DNA of 64,000 bases from Promerops cafer (taxonomy: Eukaryota; Chordata; Aves; Passeriformes; Nectariniidae), in the NCBI GenBank assembly GCA_013398275.1, contig VZSE01004866.1:1510862-1574861 (forward strand). The letters run 5' to 3'. The notes beneath the pieces were generated by a model that was not told where the DNA came from, ran no database searches, and saw nothing but the letters and a program-made list of their open reading frames with translations. The number at the start of each line of letters is the position of its first letter. Position 1 is the stretch's first letter. The position numbers and the translations under genes are program-made. Shown here in pieces: positions 49,301 through 62,600 of the stretch.

Positions 49301-52300
49301 GCATGGTCTAGAGGTATTTTGAGGTGCCTTTAAACTTAATCAGGTCTCAGTAGATGTCATTAACAGAGCAAAGATCTATGTTACATTTTCCTGGCCTATC
49401 ACCCTTTGTCTCTCTTCCAAAGAAAATAAGTTGCAGGCGTCTTTTTAAGCTTGTACTCCATTTGCCAGGAAAACACAAAGCCTATGAATCAGGCTTTTCA
49501 ATGAAAACTGTGATATGACATGATAAAAGATGGTAGTTTAATTCATTTCCTATAATTTTTCTCTAAATCTGTTGCTTCATGCTTCTCAGGACAGCACAAA
49601 AGGAAGTAGAAATAGCTCCAGAGCTGGAGATTCTGCCAGCCTGAGCAAGTGGCATAATAGCTCTATGCCAGGCCCCCTCAGTGTCTAGTGCTCAAGGCTG
49701 GCCAGGATCAAAGACAAAGATGAAGGGATAGACAGGAAAGGATGTCTCCAAAGTGCACCTATTTTCGACTTTCCATTAGTCTCTAAGGAAGGATGGAAAT
49801 TGAGAGAATAACTACAGGGAATTGCAAAGTTATGTGTTTCTAATAGGCTCATTCCAGGGCTATTTAGCCTTAAAGCCCCTTTTTATGTATAACCCAACTT
49901 CTTTTCCATATAAAGGGGTAATATATTACACATCTGCAGGTCGTTTCTAGGATCTGTGACAAAATAAAGCATTGAAGCCCCCCAAGGTAGGTCAGAGACC
50001 CAAGGTTGTATTTTGTTCCTTCTCAGCCATGGCTTGATGTTTTTGTTTTCAGCATCCTTTGCTCACAATTAATGATGACTCTAGCAAAAGCTCAGATCAA
50101 TGAATGCCTCTTATGGTTTGGAATCCTAATAGTTTGGACCTAACTTTATTTCACACTATTTAAACTATTACTGAACTGGTGTTTAATTGAGAGAAGTTCA
50201 CCTAGAACTGCTGTGCTATTTGCAGGAGCATGTGCACGACATTAGCATAAATAAAACTTTGACTCATCAGTAGGCAACTTGGGTTAGTCTGATTTTGGAA
50301 GCCACTCAGGTATAATCAAACTAAAGCATCTCATTATTTCACATTCCACAGTCAAGCCAGAATTTAAGTACATTGGCAACATGCATGGAAATGAAGTTGT
50401 GGGGAAGGAACTGCTGATATACCTCGCACAATATCTGTGTTCAGAATATCTTCTTGGGAACCCTCGCATCCAGACCTTGATTAACAACACCAGAATTCAT
50501 CTCCTGCCTTCACTCAATCCTGATGGGTATGAACTGGCTGCAGAAGAGGTAAAAGTTTTATTATATGGAGATGTTCAGGCCTTCATGTTTCTATAATTCC
50601 CCGTGGGAAAGAACAAACCAGGAGGGGAGTGTCATGTAAAGGGGGGAACTCTAATGACTGACTGCCAGAATTTCAGGAAGGTTTGGTGGTGCATTGCTTT
50701 CCACAGATGATGTGCACAGAGCTAAGAGGAAATCAGAGCCCTATTTGTCAGTTTTGCTGCCTGCATGTGATGATGTGGGACTGACTGTGTTGCTTTTTCA
50801 CACACTTAGCACTCCCTGCTATCAGTTCTAGAACAAAATGCCTGACTCACTCTAATGACTTACATTGTTTTATAAGGAAATGCAGTTTAATAACAGGCTG
50901 ATGTTCCCCCTCTTTTAAAAATGTAGGCATAATGAAATGTGAATATTGTCTGTACTGTCAAAGTTTCCTAATGGATGGCAGTTTTCAGAGATCAACTCAT
51001 GTCTGATAGAGACCTGTGAAAACTAAGATTCTATTATTTGTTACCTGACATTCTTATTTCCCCCTGTCTGTTTTCTCTACCACCACTAATGTGAAACTAG
51101 ACCTTTCTTTCTCTGTTTTTGGCTCATGTGGTGAGCTCTATCTGTTGTATGAGCCTGGGGTTATTGCACTCTGCTTCATCCTGTCTTGGGGCATCATCAG
51201 CTGTATTTTCTTTCTTTCCTCTAACCCACTCCTCATGCTGCTCTGAGCAAGAGGCTCCCGTGTTCCTTTCATGAGTCACATCACTGGTGAGTGAAACACT
51301 TCCTGAATGCTAGTTAGTGCATTAATATTCATGGGGACAAAATGTTATTAAATAATAAGCGTGGGTTTTTTAACAGTACAGACATTTTCAGTTTACTTCT
51401 TTTAAAACTTCCCTTTGATTAATCAAATTCCACAAAGTACTATTTTGAGACAGGGAGCTATTCTGAAATTGCCTTCTGTGTGACAAAATAGGGGGCTGGT
51501 TACAACGGATGGGTCATTGGACGACAGACATCTCAGAACTTGGACCTGAACAGAAATTTCCCAGATTTGACATCTGAGGCTTACAGAAGAGCTGGGATTC
51601 GTGGGGCCCGTCTGGACCACATCCCCATTCCACAGTCCTACTGGTGGGGTAAGGTATGAATTACACATTTTATAAATCATACATACTACAGAGCAGCTCA
51701 GGAATTAAGAGTCTGAGATTGCTTGTTCTGAAGTTATTTGCTTGTAATCAGATTTTATAAGTAGGACTGAAATGAACAGGCTCGGAATTGGCATGAAAAT
51801 CATGGTGTAGGTCTGGCCAAAAAGGCAGGTGTCACAAATAATTTGGAAAATTTGTAGATAATTTGAACTTTGCTGGTTTAGATTAAGAATAATGACGAGG
51901 GGGTCACAAGTGTGTAATGATTCATCATTAGTGCTTTAAACTGTGATACCTGTTAAAGCCTTTATGGATTTGGTCGTCATTGCACCAAGCCCTGCACAGG
52001 TTTGATGCAATAGGAGTTTCTGCCATGGAAAATGTACAAGGGCTGCATGTAAAGCTGTGTGGTGTCATCTTCCATTGAGAGAGGATGTTTATAAATGACT
52101 GTAACCACACAGAGCAGTGGAAATGGCCAGCTGAGCTGCAGAGGTGCTGGAAGAGGAAGTTGCTGCTGCAGGGTGGGAGCAGGATGGAGGCAGCACTACA
52201 GAGCCTCACACTCATCATCACTAAGCTCTGTGTAGTGTTATGTCAGGAATGCAAAGCTCAGCCCTACATGTGTTGCTGGCAGCCCAGCAGCCCCCAGCAC

Positions 52301-55300
52301 AACTCTAAGTGGGCCTTAGCTGCCCTTGAAAGAAGAATCACAGGAAGCTAAATCAGTAGTTCAGATATTGGGAGCTCTGCTCTTCTTATACTTTTAAACT
52401 AATTATATTCTGATTCAATATTTATTGCTGGCACAAAGCCTCAGACAGGTGGGGAAGAGGATTGTTTCAGCATCTGCTGTTAGCAGAAGATTTGAGAGGT
52501 CATACTTCAGGTTCCTACTCTGCTGCAGGTGGTCTTATGTAAAGCCAGGTCTAAATCCCAAAGGCATCCCTGATGCTGCCCCAGTGTTCTGGTACCCCAT
52601 TTCACAGTAGTAAGATCTAGATAAAATCACCTCACTTCCTCAGGATGGTGTGCATGTGGAGACACAAGGCTGTAAGAGGCTCAGTAATGCACAGTGCATT
52701 AGACCACTAATTTCTGCCATAACTAAGTTCAAGTAGTTTATTCTATTTTTGCATGTAATCACAAATCCCAACTCATGGCACCAAATTTCTGCATGGTTAT
52801 AAGGTCACAAGCTTAGAAGTTTTCAACTTTGGCTGAATAATAACAGAGCTGGTAAATGCAAGTGGAGTTCAGAGCCTCCGATGGTAAAGAAGGGTTGAGA
52901 GCTGTGGAGCAGAGCCTGAGGCCAAATGAAAATAGCTGGGAGGGAAAAAAGGGATTTCAGGAGAAAAGTCAGAGAGATTTTGATTCACCCCTGTGGTGAG
53001 TTTCCCTCCCTAGTTGGATGCCAGGTGCCCACCTAAGCCACTCTATCACTCTACTCCTCAGCTGGACAGAGAACAGAAAATATAACTAAAAGCTCATGGG
53101 TGGAGATAAAGACAGGGAGAGATTGGTCAGTAATTAACATCAGAAGCAAAACAGACTCGACTTGAGGAAAATTATTTATATTTATTTTATTTATTATGAA
53201 TCGAATCAGAGTAGAGTAATGAGAAATCTTAAAAACACTTTCCCCCCATCTCTGCCTTCTTCCCAGGCTTAATTTTGCACCTGAATTCTATACCTGCTTC
53301 CCTGCTGTGGTGCAGAGGGACTGGGAATGGAGGCTGTGCTCAGTTCATCACACATTATCTATGGTGCTCCTTCCACCTGAGGGGGAGGGCTTCTCACACC
53401 CTTCTCCTGCTCCAACATGGGGAGGAAATGATGGTCTCCCTCCAGCCATGTGCTCGCTCACTCTCTGTGTCCAGAGCTGCAGGGTTGAGGACCCAGGCGA
53501 CACTGAGGAAGGACAAACATGTCTTTGACCCCCATTTTTTGCCAGTGCCTGGTGCAAACTGTGAGCTTGTCTCACACTGTGCAGCCCAGAGTCCCTGTAA
53601 CTCTGCATTTCTTGTCTCTAACCTCCTTCCTCTCCAAGACCTGCTTCTGCCCTGGCTCTTCTGCTGACTGTGAGAGAGATGGTCAGCAGCAGGCAGTCAC
53701 TTGCAGAAGTCATTTTCACAACCATGTATTTAGCTTTCTTAGGCCCTGTGAGACATCGGGGCAGTTTGTAGAGGGCTGGATGGAGGCAGCCTAACATCGC
53801 TCTCACAGCTACCACCAGAGCTCTGCCCCAGCTGCAGCATCACCCCGGGTTATCTGTCACAGCAAGGGACCAGGGAACCTTGGCACACAACCAACCCCAC
53901 TCCCACCTGAGCTCTGCCTCAGTGGGTGCAGACCTGGGGTTACAAATCACTTCTCCTGCAAACTTTTTCTTTTTTTTAAAGAAAAAATAAGGTGGCCACC
54001 CAAGGTACTCCTCAGAGCACCAAAGCTAAAGGCAACTTCTAGGTGCTCTCCCGGCCTCAAAGCTGGTTCTCACACAAACAACATTCAAAAAATCTCCAAA
54101 TCCATATGTTTTACAGAGCATATGTGGGAGCCAGCGGGCCTGTGGCCTTGGTGGCACCAAAAAATCTTCTTGCTGACTGTAGTTTCCTATGGTGCACACA
54201 CCTGGCAGTAAGTGGTCTCACAGCCTTGTGTCTCCTCTGCTGATGGCACCACGGGACTGCCAGATCAGCTGTCCCTTAATGAGCCTGTGTTTTGTAAGGC
54301 AGATGGGCCCATGGCTCTTACAGTGGTGCTTTGTGCATGCAGGAGCATTAGGTTGAATGTTTCAAAACCAGCCTCTCCCCTTTCAGTTACTTAACTGTGT
54401 TGGTTACCTGCCTTATTAAAGTAATTACCTGAGTGTTGCAGGGCATTGTATAAAGATCAGGAAGCAGAAAGTGAGCTCTCAGCCAGAGCTCCTGCTCCAC
54501 GAAAGCCTGGCTTCATACAGCATGTTTGTTCCCCACTTTTATGAATTATTGTAATAAATGGTCTGAGGGCTCAGACAGACTTCAGGCTTCATCTGAGATA
54601 TAGTCAGTTCAATTGTCTTGATTCAAGCAGAATTTGGGAGACTGGCATACTCTAAGAAAATTAGTCTGGCTGCTTTTAAAAGAGAAAAAAAAAATCTTTG
54701 AAAGCCATGGAGACAGTGACTAATTGCAGTATAATTGAAGAAATGAGATTCAGGTTTAAAAAGGGTAATGGCCCTTTTCCATACTCAGGCAGAAATAGTT
54801 TCTCTGTTTTCCAGTTGTGCTCTGAATTGTTCTTGTGAGATGGGTACTTTAAAATTGATCTCATCTAACTTAAAAGCAAAAGCCCTGGTGAAAAAAAAAA
54901 CAAACTAAACTCCACAAAACCCACATTAAAGGAAAAGTCAAAGGCCAGAGTGGCATAGATAACGTCTGTTATCATCTGGTGGAGCTGAACCAGAATATGC
55001 TCATTTCAAAGCCTTAATCACTGATGTCACTGAAATGTTATTAGGATAAAAATAGCAACATTGAAACTCCTGTTTTTTCACACCATTCACTTCCATAAGA
55101 CACTGGCTCTGTGAGACAGCACTGTCTTGGGGCTTAGGCAGGTATCTGGTTAGCCAGTTGGCTGATCAGGATGAAGAACTGGAATCAGGAGCTCTCAAAT
55201 AAAACTGCACATTTTACTTTTGTCCAGTGAATTGCACAAGCGACTTAAAAATCTTTTCAAGGCCCAGGGCTGCTGTTTGAAAGCAGAGCTGATGCTGGGT

Positions 55301-58300
55301 CAGGCATGGCCTCTCTGGCTGGGCAGCAGGAGCTGGGGCAGCTGCAGCAGGACAGGGAGCTGATGAGATTTTGGGGCAGCAACCTCCTCAGAAGTTGGAC
55401 TTGGAAGGTGTGAGCTTGTTCCAGGTGCTCAACCACCCTGAGAAACTCCCAAAGTGCCCAGTCCATGGGGCAGGCAGTGATGCTTGCAGCCCCTTTCAAG
55501 CCCTCTGGGGTCTTCTCTTCAGAAGAGATGAGCTCAAAGGAAGAACTTCCAGGGTGCAGGTAGGAGTGGCTGCTTCAGTCCCAATCACTACGGGGATAAA
55601 GATCATGATCAGATCATCCCAGAACACTGTACAGAGGCCAGGAAAACAAATACTTTGGTGCAGATAGCATTCTTTGGACACTGCCATGTTTCTTGTAAGG
55701 AAGCCTGGGGGCTGCTTTCTTCTCCCACTTCTGCATTGTGTGAGTGGATGTGTGAGACTGCAAAAAGTCCTTTCCTTTTGGAATGATCTTTATCTGCCTT
55801 TTTAAATATTTTTTTTTCCCATGTCATGCCCTTCCTGGAAACTCTTTGTTTAATCTTCCCTATTATGTAAAAAAACCTTGATTAAGTTTCTGGTGTGCAA
55901 AGTGCATTCTCTGTTTTCCTTAGTTGATCAGACTTTACCTGTTACATCTCATTTTTTAAGTTTCCTCTTTAAAATACCAAAGTTGAAAGGGTTGTGACAC
56001 AGAGATTCAGGCTGATAGACAAAATGAACTTGACCAGTTTCTCCTGGGGATCAGTGGCACAAACTGACTTGTGTTCATATACTAATCACAAACCACCGAT
56101 TTTATGATTCACCTTGCAGCAGTGAGAAACTCAGGGTCCCATTTCTTCCCCAGTACAAGGTACAGCCTTTCCCACTTGCAGTGGCTAAAGGCACCAGTTC
56201 AGATCAATAGCTACAGAAGGGCATTTTAAGGAAACCCAGGAACTAGAAGGACTCAGCTAAAAATTATGGCATCTGTTGGGAGGTAGTCTCCTGCTTAGGT
56301 CAGGAGTAGACAGGGCAATATCTTCTTAAATCACTCCAGGTAAAACTAGGTTTAGACATGGCTTTTCCTTGGCTTTCTGCCTCATTGATGGAGCTATAAT
56401 ACATGCATGGTGCACCTTCACAGTGTTCTTCTCTGCTCCACACCTGGGTTTGTGGATCCCCAAAGGTTTTTTTAACAATAGCAGATTAGGGACTGATCCA
56501 AAGAAAACAGGAATTACTATTGTTGAAACATAAATATATGTGTCTTTAGGGGCTTTGGTTGGTTTGGTAGTTTTTTTCTTGTTTGTTCTGGATGTTTTTT
56601 CCCTGCACACTGTTAGTCACTGGGGGCTCTGGAGCCCTGGCTGCCTGGTTTTCTGACAGCTGATGGAGTCAAAGCAAAGGGTGATGAACAATCCCTAAGC
56701 AGCCCTAAGTGAATGCTGGACTGAGTTCATCATAACAGATACTTCCCATTTTTATAAATCCTGCATATCTGCAGTTGTGCAGGGTCCGGATGAGCACCCT
56801 CTGCCCTCCTCAGGTTTTCCCCAGGTCACTTCCCCCAGCTGCCAGGAAAAGAGCCTCAAGTCTCCAGGGGCACTGGCGTGAGTCGGGGCTTGCAGGGACC
56901 GGCCGCCAGATGACACTGTTATCCCTAAGAATGAGCTGACACCGGAGCAGGTCCCAGAAATTGCTCCTCAGAAAGGCCGTGAAGGAGCCTCCTGCATGGC
57001 GGGTGCCTGGACATCTCTTGGAGTCTGCTGCCCTCTCCCTTGGCCACTGCTACTGAGGAGCAGCTGTCAAAACCCCTAAATTTGGTGACTTACCTGCCAC
57101 AGCTCACTGCAGGTAAACCACAGGCATTGCTGTGCTTTATACTCTTTAGTTTTCATTTATTTACAGATTAACCTAGACCTAAGGATAGCAAATGCATTTC
57201 CAACAAGTGATAAGAATTTCAAATTTATCCCCCTATTCCCCTTAATCCATTCAGAAATGAAATTAGATAGGGAGTTAGGTAAGTAGTGATGAAATGCCAG
57301 AAGTTTTCCAGCCTAAAGTACTGCCAACATCATCTGAAAATGTCCTTGTAATGAAAAGTTTCTTCTTCTGTCAAATTTTCTCTCTCTCTTTTTTTTTTTT
57401 TTTTCCAGTTTTTCCACAGTGAACAATGTGTATCATCCATTCCCTGGAGAAAACTGATTTCCTGCCCCCAGTAACTTTTGGGCTGGAAGAGCCAAAGAGC
57501 TTCAACATTCTCCTTTTGACACAGTCTCTTCTCTACTGGGCTTCATCCTGCCCAGGATCAAATCCCTTTGGAGTTGCATGGCTAGCCACAGCTTTTTTTT
57601 TTTTTTCTCTCTCCTGGATTTCAGGTGGCCCCTGAGACAAAAGCAGTCATGAAGTGGTTGAGGTCTATCCCATTTGTGCTCTCTGCCAGCCTCCATGGGG
57701 GCGAGTTGGTTGTGACCTATCCTTACGACTATTCAAGGCATCCTATGGAAGAAAAAATGTTCTCCCCTACACCTGATGAGAAGGTAATACTGTTTTTGCA
57801 GGGTTAGGATGTTGGTTCCATTTGTAGAACTATGGAAACATTTACTTTTAATAAATAACAAACTTTGATTAATTTACATCATGTACATGTGTGCATATGT
57901 AGGCATGTATGCATTAAATACGTAATAAAGAACATATTTATATACATTATGCAAGTTTATATACATATATATAACATGATATCAGCTCATTTGGGTAGAG
58001 CTGATGCAAATAATGCCAAGGTCAAATGTTTAATCCCCACAGAGGCCTTTCACTTAAGAGCTGGACTTGGTGATCCTTGTGGAGTCCTTCCAGCTCAGAA
58101 TATAATGTGACTCTGATTTATACACTTAATGTACTTTAAAATATAGGATTGTTTACACATTAGCAGCTTGGTCTGGAAAGATTTACCTATCTTTTGTAAA
58201 GCCAAATATGGTTTCATAAAGCACAGATTAGGAAAATCCAGGTTTTAATTTCTAAAGGGAGTAGGCTGTGATATTTTTACCAGTGGTTTCCAGAAGAAAA

Positions 58301-59617
58301 GGAACAAGCCTGACCAGTAGTGTTATTTTCCCATGGAATCCATAAGGAGTGGGGAGAAAAAAGACTCGTGGCCATATGGTGGCAGCCTTGTAACATTTAT
58401 TCCAGGTCAGATGAATGGGATTGGTTTCCCCCTCTTGTCCCTGGAAGGTTCCTCATTTGGGACTCACTGTAAATCTTCTGTGAAATTTTTTGCCATCTCT
58501 CCTATTTCCCTTTGGTTTCCTCAATCTAGTATTCATTGCCGACATGCCCACCAGGAGAACAGCCAGCTTTTCAGCCTTCTAGAGTGTGCTAAAAATGTCT
58601 GTGGCCTCTTAAGAAAAGTGGTTCTTTATATAAACAAAGAACAGTCGAAAATATTCAGAAGTTGATCTTAGACTTGAAGCATCCTTTATCTTTGAGCATA
58701 TCTCTAGGCTGAATTCTTCTGAAATGACAATTCTCACTAACACATATTAAATATTTAAAGATGTATGACTGTTAAACATTTTCTGTATCAATCAATTTCT
58801 TCTGAGCTGTACAATGCCTGCTGACTATGTGTGTATGAAAGTGATTTAGCAGCAAAATTAACCAGGCACTGCACAGCAAAAAGCCTGTGTAAGAAATATC
58901 TGGTGGGTGCTAATGCAAGCTGCAGAACCTCTTGCTGAGGACTGGGAGAAGTCATAAAATTGTGCTTTTACATCCCACTGCCTGGGCTAGGGCTATCCTA
59001 TGCATAGGTGGTGAGGGAATGTTGTCATGTGTGCTTTATCAAGCAGTTCACCCCTGGAATGGAAGTACAGCAGTACTTCCATCACTTCCACTCAGGGACA
59101 GCACGTGTACTTTGAGTGAAAGGATGCAGCCACACAGACAAAGGGCTGCATCCCTGTGTAGTGCACAGCTGGACAAACCCTAATGGCACTCCTGGCTTGC
59201 AACACAGTAAGGCAGGGGACCCTATACAGGTGACTGCTGCACAGTCAGTGACTGCAAAGTCTGGGAATTTGGCTACAAATCTGGAAGTTTAGAACATACA
59301 GGGGAGGGCTGGGGATGTCCTCGATGAAAAACTGATTTTTCAAATGACTCAGCACAGGAACATTAACAGCACTGTCAGTATCACTTGAAATTTTGCACAG
59401 AAATATATAAAACCTGTGCCTGTGAAGTGACCTGCATTTAAGTAATATGGTTTACAGCTGCTGCTGTCAGGGAACCTGCATCCCAAAATACAGCAGTTTG
59501 GTTATCTGCCATACATTGGCCATAATCACTTTTGGGAATGCTGACCTGCTACATTTGCTGTGCAAGGGGAAACTTGCAGACCAGAGTGAAATGCTGCAGA
59601 GCAGATGATAGCTACAC

Positions 59618-59656
<39 letters not shown>

Positions 59657-62600
59657 AAAAAAGGAAAAAANACAACAAAAAAACCAAAAAGGGAAATATA
59701 TTGAAACCTTTTTTCCTCATTTGAAAATGCATTTGTGCTTCCACCTCCCCACATCCATCGTGGTGCATGCGTGGAAGCACAAGGATCCTCTCTTTCCTCT
59801 GCTCCAAGACACTGCAGATTTCATGTGTCTTTTTGGCCTGCACCACAACCTGGGCCAGTACCTGCTGAGAGCAAGGAGTCTCAAAGTCCTTACACTCACA
59901 TTCATGCATCTGGTTCAGCCCACCTAATTAAAAACTTTCCCGTATTTCGGGGTTTGTGGAGATGGATGTTTTAATGCTTTGTGTTACACAAGAAGCTGAA
60001 GTGATGACTCTTCTCACCAGAGTGGAAAGGTCCACACCAAGCCCTTTGGTGAGCTGAACACTCCCTTCCCTCCCCCTGAAAATCCCAGCCTGTGACAGTG
60101 GGTCAGTGGGGCAAAAGTGCTGGCTGATGTAACAGCACTGACCTAAGTTTACTGAGTGAAACCTCACACTACCAAAGTCACAAAGATTCCTCTCTTTCCC
60201 CCCTTTTTGTTCTTCTATATCATATCAATAAACCCAAGTTTCCTTGAGGTCCATGGCTGGTCATGCATTAGCTTCTAAGTGATAACAAATGTATTGTTAT
60301 CCAGGAACTTTAATTTTTTTTCTTTTTTAAGCATAACTCTTTTTTTTTAAATTATTTTTAATACATTTCACTTGCTTATGGAATTCTCACTTTCTCTTCT
60401 CACTACCATTTTTCTTCTTTCACTTAAACTAGTGACCAGGCAAAAGCCTTATGCCTCTTGCTGTGAAACAAGAGGAGGCACGGTCACTGGAAATAGGACA
60501 TCTGCAGATGTCTTTGTAAAAGGTGAGGATCAAACTCCTAACTCACATAGGCACCTTCTAAACTTTATATCAAATACCCTCCACGGAAGGTTCAGAACTG
60601 GGACCCAAATTCTTGTAGAAATTAAGGATATTTAGCCTGGCACTGAACTATTGGCAGTAAAAGTTCTTCTTAACTTATTTAATTAACATCTATTTCTTTT
60701 TGAAAGAAATACTTTGAAGGACACTTAATTTTCTGGTCTGAGAAATATTTAGACACATAGAAACTTATGGGAGTTGCAAATGCATTTTATATTAAGTCTG
60801 GATTTTTAGTGCCTGGTCATCACAAGTATTTCAGTAAAGTGCCTTTACACTTACATTAAACTCTCTTTCCACTTTTTCTTGGTCACCTACCCGATCCCAT
60901 AATTGCTCAGCCATGTGATTATTACAAACAATCACAAATATCAATCAATATTGTGTGCTTGGTCATTTTGGTCTTTTTCCTTGATGACAACTCTAGGATT
61001 AAGTTTTAGAATCACTTCTAAAACTAGGATTTTAGCCACCAAACTTCTTGCACACATTCTCTTAAGCAATATGGAATGAAACTCATGATGATGAATAGTA
61101 GGATCAAGTAGCATCTGATAACTGCTGTAATTTCAATGTTGCAATCTGAGAGTCTAGCCTTAGCAGATGAGGTTCAAATAAACAAAAAGGAGAAGGAGGA
61201 TTTTTGTACAAAGTTGGAATAACCATTGGAGAAGAAGGGCAGGAACATGACTCAAATAAATGGTTTCTTCAGATAACTGCTCTTTCTTCTGTCTTCACTA
61301 CGTATTCTGTCGCTGTTCCTTTCTGCGTGGTGACTGCTCTGCTCTTCATCAGTGTCAACACTCTTTGGAAATCAGTGGTGACATCCTACATCACCACATC
61401 CTATCCTTCACTTTTTAGGAATGGTTTCTGCCCCACACAGAAGCAACTGTCTCTGAAATCAAACTGGCAGGTTTTCCTGTGTGAGTGATAAGTGCAAAGC
61501 AAATTGACACTGACTATTTTAAGCAGCAGCACTCTGTGTGAAGATTTAGTTGGGCTGAAGGTAATATAGGTATTTTTTAAGGGGTAAAAATATCAAAAGC
61601 TGAAACAAAACCTAAAGGAGGCCTAAATTTCAACTTTAAAACTTTAAAACCTGGGACTTGCAGTGCAACCAAAAATGTCCTCTGCTCCTTTCCCAGGTGG
61701 TAGATTGAAGCCAAGCATCAAAAAATCCAGTGGTATTTAATATATTGTCCCCAGATAAATATATTGGATTGCAGAGAAGAACCCTAGAGAAGACAAATCA
61801 AAATTTCTTAGTGGCAAACAAAACTTCCTCGTGGAGCAGCTCATTGTCAGTCTCAAGGACGCAGGGTGGCTCGTTGTCTGGACTCACAACAGCAATGGTT
61901 GACAACGGCAATGGCAGAGTTTTCAGTTGGTCAAAGCAAACGTATTTCAATCCTGTCTGTTACAGGTGTTCAAAATGCTGGCTAAAGCCTACGCAGATGC
62001 ACACCCCGTCATCTCCGACCGGTCCGAGCTCCGCTGCGGTGGGAATTTTGTGAAACGGGGAGGTATTATAAATGGTGCTGAGTGGTACAGCTTCACTGGA
62101 GGTAAAACCACTTTACCATCATATCAAGTGAGGTAAAACCTCTGTATGACCTTTATAAGACACCAGGGTTTGAACAAAATGATCTTATTCATTTCAGTTT
62201 GGTTAAGGTCCTACCCATGCAAAACATCATTTGTAGGGGATTTAAGTAGTAAAATCTATGTTGGTAATGTTTTTATGCATATAATATGGGATGCATTCAA
62301 CCCCAATGGGACTTGAGGAAAATTAACAAGTTATGCAAGGGCCAAATTTGTCATATCATACAATATTTTCAAATCTGATATGTAGAAATAAATGCTTAAT
62401 GCTATGCTATCATTCCTTAGCAGCATGAGTCTGAATCCATCTTGTAGATTATGCATGTGCTGCTTTCTCATCTGTTTAAATAAATTCTTTTTTGGGGAAA
62501 ACTACAACAGAGACAAACATCCAATTCATTTGTGCTTCCGTTGTTAATTTGATTTCTCCAACGATAGTATTTTGTTTTCTTTAGAATTCCTTCAATACTG

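Larger units (their letters stand above)
57784..61965 (+). other. CPZ: CPZ intron 7 (4.2 kb)
   Basis: GTAATA to GTTACAG. Holds the tRNA-Ile-derived SINE (57976-58116), a perfect small hairpin (59061-59080), a 35-base poly(A) run (59621-59655) and a single N at 59671. Confidence 0.85.

Noticed and set aside
57976..58047. A functional tRNA-Ile gene
   Set aside because: The tRNA-like stretch has lost stem pairing and a proper B box, and it runs directly into a CR1 tail, so it is a SINE head rather than a working tRNA gene.
59621..59655. Poly(A) tail of a processed pseudogene
   Set aside because: No gene-like sequence upstream and no visible target-site duplication; a simple homopolymer explains it.
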